This document shows, piece after piece, positions 51,291 through 60,727 of a stretch of 64,000 nucleotides of DNA. The notes beneath the pieces were generated by a model. The model saw only the letters and a list, made by a program, of their open reading frames with translations, made no database searches and was not told where the DNA came from. Source of the DNA: Azonexus sp. (GTDB lineage: Bacteria; Pseudomonadota; Gammaproteobacteria; Burkholderiales; Rhodocyclaceae); NCBI RefSeq assembly GCF_023150235.1, contig NZ_JAKLLH010000011.1, forward strand, positions 62,001-126,000, written 5' to 3'. Within the stretch, counting starts at the first letter, position 1, and each line of letters starts with the position of its first letter. A program made the translations under genes and the position numbers.

Positions 51291-54200
51291 TCAACCCGGG
51301 CCAGACGATTTGCGCTCCGAAAGCGTGTGGATCAATACATCGACTTTCTGGATATCGAGCGGCTTGGTCAAGTAGCCGTCAAAACCGGCTTCCAGGCCCC
51401 GCGCCACATCGCCGGAAAGCGCATTCGCCGTGGCGGCGACCACGTGGGTCCGCGCCGTCGAAGCATTGGCGCGCAGTATCCGCAGAACCTGATAGCCATC
51501 CATGTCCGGCATGTTGATGTCGAGCAGGACCAGGTCGGGGCATTCGGCCATGGCCAGCTCCAGCCCTTCGCCCGGGGTCAGCGCGGTGGCGACCCTGACG
51601 CCGGGATGACGAGCCAGTAGGTGCTGCAGCAGCTTGAGATTGGCCGGGTTGTCGTCGATGCAGAGCACGTAAAGACGGACCGATGAAGGATGACCCGGAA
51701 GGGCGGGAAAGCCACCGTGAGGCGCCTCGGTGGCGGCCACCCCGGCGGCGTCCAGCATCGGCACCTCGAACCAGAAGGTCGATCCCTGCCCGGGAAGACT
51801 CTGAACACCGATACGGCCGTGCATTTCCTCGACCAGGCGCTTGCAGATGGTCAGGCCGATTCCGGTTCCCTCGATCTTGCTGTTGGCGCCCACCAGCCGC
51901 CGGAAAGGCTGGAAAAGTTCGGCAAGCCGCTCTTCGGGAATTCCCAGGCCGGTATCCTCGACCGAAACGCGATAGACGGCTTCCGCCGTCGCCACGCCCA
52001 GTATCCGTACCTTGCCGCCGTCGCGGTTGTACTTGATGGCATTGCTCAGGAGATTGAGCAGCACCTGCTTGAGACGCAGGGGATCGCCGCGCACCATGAC
52101 GCCATCGGTCCCGGAAAACTCGATTTCGATCTCGCGCTTGAGGGCGAGCGGTGCCGTCAACTGGATGCAATCGGCGACCAAGCCGCTGACCGACACCGGT
52201 TCGAGCGACAGTTCCAGGCGCCCGGATTCGATTTTGGCAAGATCGAGCACCTCGTTGATCAGTTCGAGCAAATGGCGCCCGGCATGCAGTATCTCGCCCA
52301 CATTGTCGTGCTGGTCGGCATTCAGCTCGCTATCCAGCTCCAGCATCTGGGCAAAACCGATGATGACGTTGAGCGGGGTGCGCAGCTCATGACTCATGCT
52401 CGACAGGAAATCGGACTTGGCCTGGTTGGCGCGGTTCGCCTCGCTGACCGCCTGGTTGAGCAGTGCCGCCTGATCGTGGCGCCGGAAGACAAAACCGAGT
52501 TGCAGGCCGACATTGCGCAAGGTATCGAGGAATTCATCGTCCACCTCGGTACCGCGGTCGGAGAAAAATTCGATCACGCCGAGGATGTTTTCGCCGGCAA
52601 AAACCGGAATCGCCAGACCGCTGTTGAAATCGGCCGCCAGGGCTTCGCGGTGGCGGCGCGAGGTCTTCTCGCTCCACTGGCTGAGCCAGGTGAACACCGG
52701 CCCCTTCTGCTGCAGTACCAAGCCCGGCAAGCCCTGCCCGCTGCGATAGTCGAGAATGCACGAACGCTCGATGAAGGCACGGTACTTTTCGCTGTCCTCG
52801 ACATACCAGATATCCAGCGAGCGCAGATAGGGCTCTTCTTCGGGCGGTTCGATCAGTTCGTAGGCATGGCCGATGCTCCATCCCATGAAGCGGCAGATTT
52901 CCCGCAGGCAACGCTGCAGCGCGTCCTGGCGGTCGAAAGCCTCGTTGGCCGTCGCCGTCGTCTTGCTGAGCAAGGTCAGCAATGTTCCCTGGCGCAGAAG
53001 ATCGCGATTCAGGCGATTCTGCGCCTCCTGCATTTCCATCAATTCGGTAATGTCGGTACGTACCGAGATGTAGGCATGCGGCGAACCGGGCTCCGTACTA
53101 CCGGGGACGATGACGCTCTTGACCCAGTACAGGCTACCGTTTTTATGTCGATTGGCAATGATCCCGGACCAGATCCGGCCCGCCAGGAGGGTGCGCCACA
53201 TTTCCTGGAAAAATTCTTCGGGATGGACATTGGATTTGAGCAAGCGGTGATTCTGCCCGATGGCCTCCCTGCGAGTGTAGCCACTGACCTTGCAAAAAAG
53301 ATCGTTGCAGTAGGTGATGTTGCCCTCGCTATCGGCCATGGTCACCAAGGTGTGGTTGTTCAAGGCGCTCAGCAGATGCTGGTATTCGGCAATGCGTTCC
53401 CGGACTTCGGCTTCGACCAGGTCTTTCTGCTGCAGCAGTCGCTCCATCATCAATGACAGGCTGCCGCGCAATTCCCTCACTTCGGCCCAACCGGAAACAT
53501 CGGGGATCGCCTCATGCCGCCTGGCCGCCTCGCTGATGGCCTCGACCGGCCGTGCCAGGTAGCGGCCGAGCACACCGATGGCCAGCAGGAAGAAAAGCAG
53601 GATCGGCACCACCGCCAGCCAGAAACGCTGGCGCAGGCGGTCGCCAAGGCCAAACAGGTCGGCGCGGCTTTCCCGCACCAGCATGATCCAGCCGGGGTGA
53701 GCGAAATCCCGGTGTTTTCCAGTCAATACCGCAGCGTTGAACCAGTCGCCGTCCGACCAGTAGCGAGCGGAGGCCTCACCGCCGGGCATGTCCGGCATTT
53801 CGCTCAGCACCCGCCCCTGCACACCGGTCGGGCCGCGTACGACCAGGCGGTTCAAGTCGAGCAAAAGCACTTCCCGCCGAACTCCGGGCAAGGGATTCTG
53901 CTCGAATTCGCCGAGCAAGCTGCTGACCCAGTCCCAGTTCAGATGGGCTGCGAGAACGCCATCCACCTTGCCATTGCGCACGATAGGCACGGCAATGTCG
54001 AGCAGTCGCGGCGGAAGGCCGTCATTGGCCTTGGGCAGCAGATCGGCGAGCAGCAGCGAGGGATGCACGTCGCTCAGGTAAGCCCCGCGCAGGCCGTGCT
54101 CGAACCACGGGCGCCGTGACACATCGGCATTGAGCAGATGCCCCTGCGAGGCGGCAACGATTCGCCCCTCGGCATCGGCCATTCCCAGCCAGGCATAACC

Positions 54201-54488
54201 GGGGTAGCTCTGCTGAATGCGGTCGAACAAGGCCTGGGCGTTGTCCCGATGCAGCCCACCCTCTTCCGCCAGACGACGGACGATGATGTCGAGATCGAGA
54301 TAACGCTCGTGGATACCGAATTCCAGGCGCCGGGCGGCTTGCTCCGCCGCGACTTCCGTCCGCTGCCCCGATTGTTCCTCCAGCGCGGAAAACTGCAGGT
54401 GCTGGCCAACCAGAACGACCAGGAAGATGGAAAAAAAGAGCAGCAGTGAAACGGAAACCAGCAGCAGGTGGCGTAGACGGAGATTCAT
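51291..54488 (-). CDS. Membrane hybrid histidine kinase (dCache-HAMP-PAS-GAF-HK-REC)
   Basis: A 1065-residue sensor. Order: membrane helix (about 8-27), an extracytoplasmic double-Cache region (about 35-275), second helix (about 290-312), HAMP, PAS (about 365-490), a GAF domain (about 520-665), HisKA with SMSHELRTPLN (H700), HATPase (DTGLGIPEERLAELF; GTGIGLTICK), and a receiver with D990 in LLDINMPDMDG. No HPt domain, so a separate one would be needed for relay. The ATG overlaps the HD-GYP gene's stop (ATGA), so the two form one signalling unit. Confidence 0.93.
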   Translation of the reverse strand: MNLRLRHLLLVSVSLLLFFSIFLVVLVGQHLQFSALEEQSGQRTEVAAEQAARRLEFGIHERYLDLDIIVRRLAEEGGLHRDNAQALFDRIQQSYPGYAWLGMADAEGRIVAASQGHLLNADVSRRPWFEHGLRGAYLSDVHPSLLLADLLPKANDGLPPRLLDIAVPIVRNGKVDGVLAAHLNWDWVSSLLGEFEQNPLPGVRREVLLLDLNRLVVRGPTGVQGRVLSEMPDMPGGEASARYWSDGDWFNAAVLTGKHRDFAHPGWIMLVRESRADLFGLGDRLRQRFWLAVVPILLFFLLAIGVLGRYLARPVEAISEAARRHEAIPDVSGWAEVRELRGSLSLMMERLLQQKDLVEAEVRERIAEYQHLLSALNNHTLVTMADSEGNITYCNDLFCKVSGYTRREAIGQNHRLLKSNVHPEEFFQEMWRTLLAGRIWSGIIANRHKNGSLYWVKSVIVPGSTEPGSPHAYISVRTDITELMEMQEAQNRLNRDLLRQGTLLTLLSKTTATANEAFDRQDALQRCLREICRFMGWSIGHAYELIEPPEEEPYLRSLDIWYVEDSEKYRAFIERSCILDYRSGQGLPGLVLQQKGPVFTWLSQWSEKTSRRHREALAADFNSGLAIPVFAGENILGVIEFFSDRGTEVDDEFLDTLRNVGLQLGFVFRRHDQAALLNQAVSEANRANQAKSDFLSSMSHELRTPLNVIIGFAQMLELDSELNADQHDNVGEILHAGRHLLELINEVLDLAKIESGRLELSLEPVSVSGLVADCIQLTAPLALKREIEIEFSGTDGVMVRGDPLRLKQVLLNLLSNAIKYNRDGGKVRILGVATAEAVYRVSVEDTGLGIPEERLAELFQPFRRLVGANSKIEGTGIGLTICKRLVEEMHGRIGVQSLPGQGSTFWFEVPMLDAAGVAATEAPHGGFPALPGHPSSVRLYVLCIDDNPANLKLLQHLLARHPGVRVATALTPGEGLELAMAECPDLVLLDINMPDMDGYQVLRILRANASTARTHVVAATANALSGDVARGLEAGFDGYLTKPLDIQKVDVLIHTLSERKSSGPG

Positions 54489-55573
54489 CGCATCTCGAGA
54501 TCGGCGGGAGGCGGGAACTGCTCGACGTAGCGGTCGCGAATCTCGCCAATTGCCGGCAAGACGGAATTGAAGGCATTGACCACCAGCGGGTCGAAGTGCC
54601 GACCCGATTCGCTATTGATGTAGGCCACGGCCTCTTCCAGCGGCCACGGGCGCTTGTAGGGCCTGGCCGAGGTCAGGGCATCGAAGACGTCGGCAACGGC
54701 AACGATGCGACCGGTGAGCGGAATGTCCTCGCCGGCGAGACCGAGGGGATAGCCGGAGCCGTCCCATTTTTCGTGGTGGGTCAGCGCAATTTCGCGGGCC
54801 GTGCGCAAGAGGCCGGAATCGTCGCCGTCGAGCAGGCGTCCGCCGATGGTGGTATGCGTCTTCATGATCGCCCATTCATCGGCGTCGAGCTTGCCGGGTT
54901 TGAGCAGAACAGCATCGGGTATGCCGATCTTGCCGATGTCGTGCATCGGGCTGGCGCTGAGCATCAGGTCGCACATTGCCTGGTCCCAACCGAGTTCGCT
55001 GGCGAGCAGGGCGGAAACCTGGCTCATGCGCAGGATGTGATAACCGGTTTCGTTATCGCGATATTCGGCGGCCTGGCCAAGGCGGCGGATGATCTGCAGA
55101 CGTGTCGAATTCAGTTCCTCGGTACGAACCCGCACCATGTCCTCGAGCACCTTGTTCTGATCGTGCAACAGGCGTTTTCCCTGCTGCGCTTCGAGCAGGT
55201 TGCGCACCCGCATCAGCAACTCGACGCGGTCGAAAGGCTTGGTGATGAAATCGCGCGCGCCCTCGGCGAGCGCACGCAGCAGATAGGCCTGACCATGCTG
55301 CGCGGTAAGGATGACAATCGGCGGTGCCAGCGGGTCTTGCAGGGCGTGCAATTGCTGCATGACCTGAAAACCATCCATCTCCGGCATGTTGATATCCAGC
55401 AGGATCAGGTCCGGCGGCGCCTCGCGATATTTCTCAAGCACTTGCAAGGGCGACTGGATCAGGACGATCTGAGTGTAGCCCTGTGCGCGCAGCATCTTGT
55501 CCAGCAGCTTGAGGTTGGCCGGTTCGTCATCGACGACCAGTATCCGTGCATTTTGGCAGGGTATTTTTTCCAT
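54485..55573 (-). CDS. Response regulator with HD-GYP phosphodiesterase domain
   Basis: A 362-residue protein: receiver (LVVDDEPANLKLLDKML; phosphorylation site in LLDINMPEMDG, about residues 8-130), a linker helix, and an HD-GYP domain (about 170-355) with the HD motif HDIGKIGIPD, HHEKWDGSGYP (GYP) and VADVFDALTS. It should degrade c-di-GMP when activated. I start at the ATG at 55573; the frame is open upstream without homology. It is translationally coupled to the hybrid kinase that follows. Confidence 0.95.
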   Translation of the reverse strand: MEKIPCQNARILVVDDEPANLKLLDKMLRAQGYTQIVLIQSPLQVLEKYREAPPDLILLDINMPEMDGFQVMQQLHALQDPLAPPIVILTAQHGQAYLLRALAEGARDFITKPFDRVELLMRVRNLLEAQQGKRLLHDQNKVLEDMVRVRTEELNSTRLQIIRRLGQAAEYRDNETGYHILRMSQVSALLASELGWDQAMCDLMLSASPMHDIGKIGIPDAVLLKPGKLDADEWAIMKTHTTIGGRLLDGDDSGLLRTAREIALTHHEKWDGSGYPLGLAGEDIPLTGRIVAVADVFDALTSARPYKRPWPLEEAVAYINSESGRHFDPLVVNAFNSVLPAIGEIRDRYVEQFPPPADLEMR

Positions 55574-55685
55574 GATGCCGCGAATTTTCAATAATGCTGC
55601 GAATGATAGCGTTTTTTCCCTACTTTCGCCCAACCCGGAAAAGTGCGGAAAAAGGACAGGGAAGCCCCGGCCCGGCAGGGATTGC

Positions 55686-55718
55686 GGCAAAATTGCCGAT
55701 TTCCGGCGTTGACCGTGG
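55686..55718 (-). repeat. Palindromic dispersed repeat, CAAC subfamily
   Basis: On the minus strand CCACGGTCAACGCCGGAAAT then CGGCAATTTTGCC. Matches the 48.17 kb copy in the CCACGGTCAAC head and ATC-GGCA-TTTT tail. Lies between the HD-GYP gene and the ankyrin-like gene. Confidence 0.65.
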
Positions 55719-55745
55719 CAAGCCGCCTGGAATGGCAGCCATTGC

Positions 55746-56687
55746 TTACGCCCGCCCCGCCCGTTCGCTGGCCTGGCGCCAGCCGCGCCCCCACGGAACC
55801 AGGGTCGGGACAACGCGCGGCGATCCCGTCGGCGCAGCGACCGGACGGCTGCCGGCGGAAAATTCAGCACGCCCTTCGACTGTCTTCAAGGCCTGCGTAC
55901 GGCCGCCGCTGCCGGCCAGCAACACGCAAGGCTCGTCCTGCGCCTTGCGGTAGAGGCCGTAGACCAAGCGCAAGGTCGAGCAGCGATGGCTGGCCTTGGC
56001 GGTATCGAGCAGGATCCGTTCGCCGCGGGCGAGGACGTCGGCCCCATGCTCGGCGAGGATGCGGACCATCTCGTCCTGGCCGTTGGCAATGGCCGAAAAC
56101 AGCAATTCGCTGTCGTTCTCGCAGGGATCGGCGCCGGCCAGCAAGGCCCCGAGCGCGACCCGGACCTTGCCCTTGCGCACCGACCAGGGCAAGGCGGCAC
56201 GCGGCGTCGGCGCCTGGGTATGCAAGGCGCAGATGTCGAGTACCAGTTCGCGGCAGCCGCGCCGGTAGGCGCTGCGCAAGGCGTGCTCGTTGCACAGCAG
56301 GTTGACGCCGGCCAGTTGCAGGTAGAACGAGGTCACCGGATGGTTGTGGTTGAGCGCGAGGTAATAGGGAAAATCCTCGTCGCAATGCAGGTCGGCGCCG
56401 AAGGAGATCAGATCGACGACGCCCTGGACCTTGCCGGCGGCGGCAGCGGCTTCCAGCGAGGCGGCGGTATCGAGAAATTCGTAGACACCGTTCTGCTTGA
56501 GATTGAAGAAGTAGCCGAGCAAGCGGCGGTGGCCGCAAAAGGCGGCGAGGTTCATCGCCTGCTGCAACACGCCGGGGGCAAAGCGCCCACTTTCGGCATG
56601 CCCGCGGACGGCGGCCAGGTTATTGCCGCGGATCGCCGCGATGAAGCTCCTGCTATCGACAACGGGACTGCCTGCCTGCGTCTGCAT
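55746..56687 (-). CDS. Ankyrin-repeat-like protein
   Basis: A 313-residue protein with degenerate ankyrin repeats (SFIAAIRGNNLAAVRGHAES; ALGALLAGADPCENDSELLF; GQDEMVRILAEHGADVLA) and no signal peptide or catalytic domain. It likely mediates protein contacts in the cytoplasm; partner unknown. The C-terminal 50 residues are low-complexity and basic. Isolated between the HD-GYP unit and ylqF. Confidence 0.75.
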   Translation of the reverse strand: MQTQAGSPVVDSRSFIAAIRGNNLAAVRGHAESGRFAPGVLQQAMNLAAFCGHRRLLGYFFNLKQNGVYEFLDTAASLEAAAAAGKVQGVVDLISFGADLHCDEDFPYYLALNHNHPVTSFYLQLAGVNLLCNEHALRSAYRRGCRELVLDICALHTQAPTPRAALPWSVRKGKVRVALGALLAGADPCENDSELLFSAIANGQDEMVRILAEHGADVLARGERILLDTAKASHRCSTLRLVYGLYRKAQDEPCVLLAGSGGRTQALKTVEGRAEFSAGSRPVAAPTGSPRVVPTLVPWGRGWRQASERAGRA

Positions 56688-56847
56688 CGCCCTGCCCTCC
56701 CTCGGTCAGCTCGCGCCACTCGCCGTGGCGGATTCTTTTCCCCATTATCGGCGGCAAGACTGTGACTCACAAGGGACGGCAAAGGTTCGCCGCCGTCGCG
56801 CCAGCGCGCGGCCAGCCGCTCGGGCCGCCCGCAGCCGGGGCGGGGAC

Positions 56848-57801
56848 TCAGACGGGATCGTCGCGGTCGTCGAGCGGCTCGTCCTCGGGCGCCTTGCCGG
56901 TCGCTTTAGCCTTGGCTTTGGCGGCGTTGTCGGCAGCCAGTTGCGCCATCCGTTCGGCACGCAAGACCGGGGTTTCCAGGCTGATCCGGCCGAGCGCGCC
57001 GGTACGGTAGTCGGTGAGCAGGATCGCCGAGGCCTTTTCCAGATCGAACTCGCCGCCGCGCCCTTTGAGCAGGCAGCCGCGCTTCTTGGCGATGGTTTCG
57101 ATCACCCCGACCGCATCCAGGGCGTCGGCCTGCAGCTTGTAGCGCGCTTCGAGCAGCGCCGGGTAGTGTTCGAGCAGGTAGCCGGCGAGCCAGGTCGCGA
57201 CTTCCTCGTCGATATAGGCATTGACCCCGACCGCGTGGCTGGCGGCGAGCATCAAGCCGTCGAGCGGGTGTTCGATCTTCGGCCAGAGCATGCCGGGGGT
57301 GTCGTAGAGGGTCAGCCGCGAACTGATGTCGATCCGCTGCTGGCTCTTGGTCACCGCCGGCTGGTCGCCGACCGCCGCCACCTTCTTCTTGACCAGCGCG
57401 TTCATCAGCGTCGATTTGCCGACGTTGGGAATGCCCATGATCATCAAGCGCAGCGGCTTGACCGCGTCGCAACGATGCGGCGCCAGCTTTTGCGCCAGCG
57501 AGGGAATCCTGGCCACGTCGCTGGCTTTCTTGCACGAGATCGCGACGGCGCTGACGCCGGGCTGCTGGGCGAAGTAATCGAGCCAGGCCTGCGTCATTTT
57601 GGGATCGGCCGCATCGGCCTTGTTCAGCAGCTTCAGACAGGGCCGCTGGCGGAAATTGCGCAGCTCGTGAATCATCGGATTGCTCGATGCCATCGGCAGG
57701 CGCGCGTCGAGCACCTCGACGACGACATCGGCCATCGCCAGGGTTTCGGCGGCCTTCTTGCGCGCCGACGTCATGTGACCGGGGAACCACTGTATGGACA
57801 T
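56848..57801 (-). CDS. ylqF: Ribosome-biogenesis GTPase YlqF (RbgA-like)
   Basis: A circularly permuted GTPase involved in late large-subunit assembly. The 317-residue protein starts QWFPGHMTSARKKAAETL and shows the permuted order: G4 LLNKADAADP, G1 GIPNVGKSTLMN, G3 DTPGML. The C-terminal ANTAR-like RNA-binding part is present and ends in a charged tail. Length and start fit. The moaD gene group follows on the same strand, 110 nt upstream. Confidence 0.95.
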   Translation of the reverse strand: MSIQWFPGHMTSARKKAAETLAMADVVVEVLDARLPMASSNPMIHELRNFRQRPCLKLLNKADAADPKMTQAWLDYFAQQPGVSAVAISCKKASDVARIPSLAQKLAPHRCDAVKPLRLMIMGIPNVGKSTLMNALVKKKVAAVGDQPAVTKSQQRIDISSRLTLYDTPGMLWPKIEHPLDGLMLAASHAVGVNAYIDEEVATWLAGYLLEHYPALLEARYKLQADALDAVGVIETIAKKRGCLLKGRGGEFDLEKASAILLTDYRTGALGRISLETPVLRAERMAQLAADNAAKAKAKATGKAPEDEPLDDRDDPV

Positions 57802-57910
57802 ATTCAGGAATCGAGTAAAAGGTTACGGCAAAAAATCAAACGGGCGGCAGCCGCCGCCCAGGAACCAAGGCCAGCTCGCGCTGGCAGGAAGATGGCAACA
57901 AATGGCAACC

Positions 57911-58159
57911 TCAGCCGCCGGTCACCGGCGGGAAGAAGGCGACTTCGTCGCCGTCCTTGAGCAGCGTCGCAGCCGGCGCCATCTCTTGGTTGACCGCGCA
58001 GCGCAGGTTGCGCGTGGTTGCCAGCACCGGCGCGCCGTTGGCCACCAGCCAGTCGCGCAACTCGCCAACGGTTTTTACCCCTTCGGGCAAGTCGACCGTG
58101 TCAACACCGCGCCCGAGGCTTTCCTTGAGACCGGCAAAGTAGAGAATCTGAATGCTCAT
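57911..58159 (-). CDS. moaD: Molybdopterin synthase sulfur carrier subunit MoaD
   Basis: A small ubiquitin-fold sulfur carrier that donates sulfur to precursor Z via the MoaE subunit. The 82-residue protein ends VAFFPPVTGG, with the C-terminal Gly-Gly that is thiocarboxylated. The ATG overlaps the stop of the small protein upstream (ATGA). MoaE is not beside it in this window. Last gene of the moeA-to-moaD string. Confidence 0.95.
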   Translation of the reverse strand: MSIQILYFAGLKESLGRGVDTVDLPEGVKTVGELRDWLVANGAPVLATTRNLRCAVNQEMAPAATLLKDGDEVAFFPPVTGG

Positions 58160-58377
58160 TTGTTTTCTGGTGAAAAAATTTGCCGACAATCGGAGTTTCC
58201 GGCGGTTGCTGGCGAAAGCGGTGCATCCTCGCCCAGGAGCAGCGGCTGACCGTTTCGCCACAGCACCGCGTAATGCCCCAGACGGCGCTTTTTTTCCAGG
58301 TTGCCTCGCACCGCCTGCCGCAAAGCGGCCAGGATTTGCGCGGTATCCACGCCCTCGGGAGAGGCAAGCTGCATCAT
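58156..58377 (-). CDS. Small protein paired with a zeta-toxin-like kinase
   Basis: A 73-residue protein: [20 protein letters not shown] (a helix), then [20 protein letters not shown], a strand pair ending in a W-R-x-G pattern. Small proteins of this shape often accompany zeta-toxin-like kinases and may be the antitoxin. It overlaps both neighbours by about 4 nt (zeta-like upstream, moaD downstream). Antitoxin function is inference. Confidence 0.75.
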   Translation of the reverse strand: MMQLASPEGVDTAQILAALRQAVRGNLEKKRRLGHYAVLWRNGQPLLLGEDAPLSPATAGNSDCRQIFSPENK

Positions 58378-58964
58378 TTTGAAACCTCGTTCATAAGCTG
58401 CTGAAAAACGGCAGTGTTCACGATACTCCGCTGGACACCACGCTGTTCAAAGACCAGCTCCGGCACTTCGCCTGAATTGAGAAAACACCGGCACACGTCC
58501 ACGCAAGCGCTGAAGCGGTGAAATAGATTGTAAAGGCTGCGCGGAAAACGCCGCAGCACGTCGCGATCCGGAATGTGATGCCCGCCGTGGGCAACCCGCT
58601 CGGCAACCCGGAGACGCGACATTTCGGCGCTGGGCAGCGCCAGGTAAATCAGTTCGACCCGCCAGCCAGCCGCTTGCAGCCGACTGATCAAGCGCAGATA
58701 GCTGAGTCCGGCGAGCGTGGTTTCAAACGAGAAGTCCTCTTGCGCCGCGATACAGGTCTCAATTTCCTGCAAAAACAGGCGGCTGGCGGCGAGCAACTCG
58801 CGCTCAGGTGCCAACGGCGACAGGCCTGCTGCAATCAAATCCGCATTGACGAAGCGATAACAGGAGGCGACCGCCCGCAGGTATTCGAGCGCAAAGGTCG
58901 TTTTGCCGGCGCCATTCGGCCCGGCAATGATCCAGCAAGTCGGCACCCGCCCCGACTTTTGCAT
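58374..58964 (-). CDS. Zeta-toxin-family P-loop kinase
   Basis: A 196-residue kinase with Walker [12 protein letters not shown] (K21) and the zeta signature [13 protein letters not shown]. In toxin-antitoxin systems zeta proteins phosphorylate UDP-N-acetylglucosamine and block wall synthesis. The ATG overlaps the moeA stop (TAATG). Embedding in a molybdopterin operon is odd: either the toxin pair has moved in, or the kinase has a housekeeping role. No typical epsilon antitoxin is present; the small protein downstream is the only candidate. Confidence 0.88.
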   Translation of the reverse strand: MQKSGRVPTCWIIAGPNGAGKTTFALEYLRAVASCYRFVNADLIAAGLSPLAPERELLAASRLFLQEIETCIAAQEDFSFETTLAGLSYLRLISRLQAAGWRVELIYLALPSAEMSRLRVAERVAHGGHHIPDRDVLRRFPRSLYNLFHRFSACVDVCRCFLNSGEVPELVFEQRGVQRSIVNTAVFQQLMNEVSK

Positions 58965-60199
58965 TAGCCCAGCAACTCCGCGAAGGGGATGAATTCGACC
59001 AGTTCGCCACGCTGCACGGCCTGCCCCGGCACGTTGGCGACCAGGCCGTCGCCCCAGACCAGCGAGGTGACGACGCCGGAGCCTTGGTGCGGATAGAGTT
59101 CGACCCCGCCCTGCTGGTTGAGGCGGGCGCGCAGGAAATCGCGGCGGGCGTCGGGACGCGGCCAGTCGTAGTCGGCACGCAGGTGGTAGGTCTTGGGCTT
59201 GACCTCGGCCACGCCCTGCAGGCGCAGGATGAAGGGGCGCACCAGCATCAGGAAGGTAACCATCGCCGAGACCGGGTTGCCGGGCAGGCCGACGAACCAG
59301 GCTTTGTCGGCGGCGTTGCCGGCGCGGTGGATTTCGCCGAAGGCCAGCGGCTTGCCCGGCTTGATCGCGATTTTCCACAGATCGAGGCGGCCTTCGGCCT
59401 CGACTGCCGGCTTGACGTGATCCTCCTCGCCAACCGAGACGCCGCCGCTGGTGATCACCAGGTCGTTGTCGTCGGCGGCGCGGCGCAAGGCTTCGCGGGT
59501 CGCGTCGAGGCGGTCGGGCACGGCGCCGAGGTCGCGCACTTCGCAGCCGAGGCCTTCGAGCAGGCTGCGCAGCGCGTAGCGGTTGGAGTTGTAGATCGCG
59601 CCCGGCGGCAACGGCTCGCCCGGCGCCACCAGTTCGTCGCCAGTGAAGAAGATACCGACACGGATCCGGCGGAATACCGGTAGCTCAGGCAGGCCGGCGG
59701 TGGCAGCCAGGGCGATGTCCTGCGGCCGCAGCTTGTGCCCGGCGGCGAGGATTTCGCTGCCGGCTGCGATGTCCTCGCCGGCAGGGCGGATGTTTTCTCC
59801 GTTACGCGGCAGATGCTTGATCAGCACGTCGCCGGAACCGTCGGTGGCGGCTTCGCAACGCTCCTGCATCACCACCGCGTCGGCACCGGCCGGGATCGGC
59901 GCGCCGGTGAAGATACGTGCGGCGCTGCCGGGCTGCAGCGGCAGCCCGACGCTGCCGGCGGGGATCCGCTGGCTGACCGGCAAACGCACCGGCTCGCCCT
60001 CGCCCGCCACAGCCAGATCGGCAACGCGAACGGCGTAACCGTCCATCGCCGAATTATCGAGCGGCGGCGCGTTGACCGTGGACGTCTGGGCTTTAGCCAG
60101 GACCCGGCCGAGACAGCCGGTGAGCGGCAGCGAACGCATCTCGCTGACCGGCTGGGCGGCGGCGAGCAGGGTTTCCAGGGCTTGTTCGAAGGAAAGCAT
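58964..60199 (-). CDS. moeA: Molybdopterin molybdenumtransferase
   Basis: Inserts molybdate into adenylylated molybdopterin. The 411-residue protein has the MoeA signatures [44 protein letters not shown] and [13 protein letters not shown]. The ATG is at the normal place. It begins 15 nt after the mobB stop and is followed without gap by the zeta-like gene, so mobB-moeA-zeta-small-moaD is one transcript unit by spacing. Confidence 0.96.
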   Translation of the reverse strand: MLSFEQALETLLAAAQPVSEMRSLPLTGCLGRVLAKAQTSTVNAPPLDNSAMDGYAVRVADLAVAGEGEPVRLPVSQRIPAGSVGLPLQPGSAARIFTGAPIPAGADAVVMQERCEAATDGSGDVLIKHLPRNGENIRPAGEDIAAGSEILAAGHKLRPQDIALAATAGLPELPVFRRIRVGIFFTGDELVAPGEPLPPGAIYNSNRYALRSLLEGLGCEVRDLGAVPDRLDATREALRRAADDNDLVITSGGVSVGEEDHVKPAVEAEGRLDLWKIAIKPGKPLAFGEIHRAGNAADKAWFVGLPGNPVSAMVTFLMLVRPFILRLQGVAEVKPKTYHLRADYDWPRPDARRDFLRARLNQQGGVELYPHQGSGVVTSLVWGDGLVANVPGQAVQRGELVEFIPFAELLG

Positions 60200-60214
60200 G
60201 GTGCCTCCGGCGGA

Positions 60215-60709
60215 TCAGTTCAGGGACAAATAGGAAACGATGAAGGCGGCGACCGCCTCGGCATCGTCGAGCGGCAGCAGCGGTCGGTCGCAGGCTAGCG
60301 GCGCGTTGCTGGCGACGGCGACGATGTCGGCCCGCTCCGGGTAAAGCACCGGCTTGCCGTGCTCGGGACGGTGGATTTCGAGCTTGGGCACCGGCTCCTG
60401 CTTGAAGCCCTCGATCAACACCAGATCGCAGGGCGACAGATGGCCGAGCAGCTCGTCCAGGGTTGGCTCCGGCTCGTCGCGGCGTTCGTGCATCAGCGCC
60501 CAACGGTCGCCGCAGGAGAGCAGCACCTCGGTGGCGCCGGCCTCGCGGTGGCGGTAGGAGTCCTTGCCCGGGCGGTCGATGTCGAAACCGTGATGCGCGT
60601 GCTTGACCACCGAGACCTTGAGGCCGCGCGCGCTCAGGCAGGGGATGACGTTTTCCAGCAAGGTGGTCTTGCCGGAGCCGGACCAGCCGGCGATACCGAA
60701 AACTTTCAT
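60215..60709 (-). CDS. mobB: Molybdopterin-guanine dinucleotide biosynthesis adaptor MobB
   Basis: A GTP-binding helper that supports conversion of Mo-molybdopterin to the guanine dinucleotide form. The 164-residue protein has Walker A IAGWSGSGKTTL, KHAHHGFDIDRPGKDS and IEGFKQEPVPKLEI, as in the family. ATG at 60709 rather than the upstream start at 60718 because KVFGIAGWSG begins there. Start of the cofactor operon. MobA is not in the window. Confidence 0.95.
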   Translation of the reverse strand: MKVFGIAGWSGSGKTTLLENVIPCLSARGLKVSVVKHAHHGFDIDRPGKDSYRHREAGATEVLLSCGDRWALMHERRDEPEPTLDELLGHLSPCDLVLIEGFKQEPVPKLEIHRPEHGKPVLYPERADIVAVASNAPLACDRPLLPLDDAEAVAAFIVSYLSLN

Positions 60710-60727
60710 GGCCGGCATTCTACCCGT

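Noticed and set aside
60199..60230. Molybdenum-cofactor riboswitch upstream of moeA
   Set aside because: Only 15 nt separate mobB and moeA, and the space before mobB is 18 nt; no room for the aptamer.
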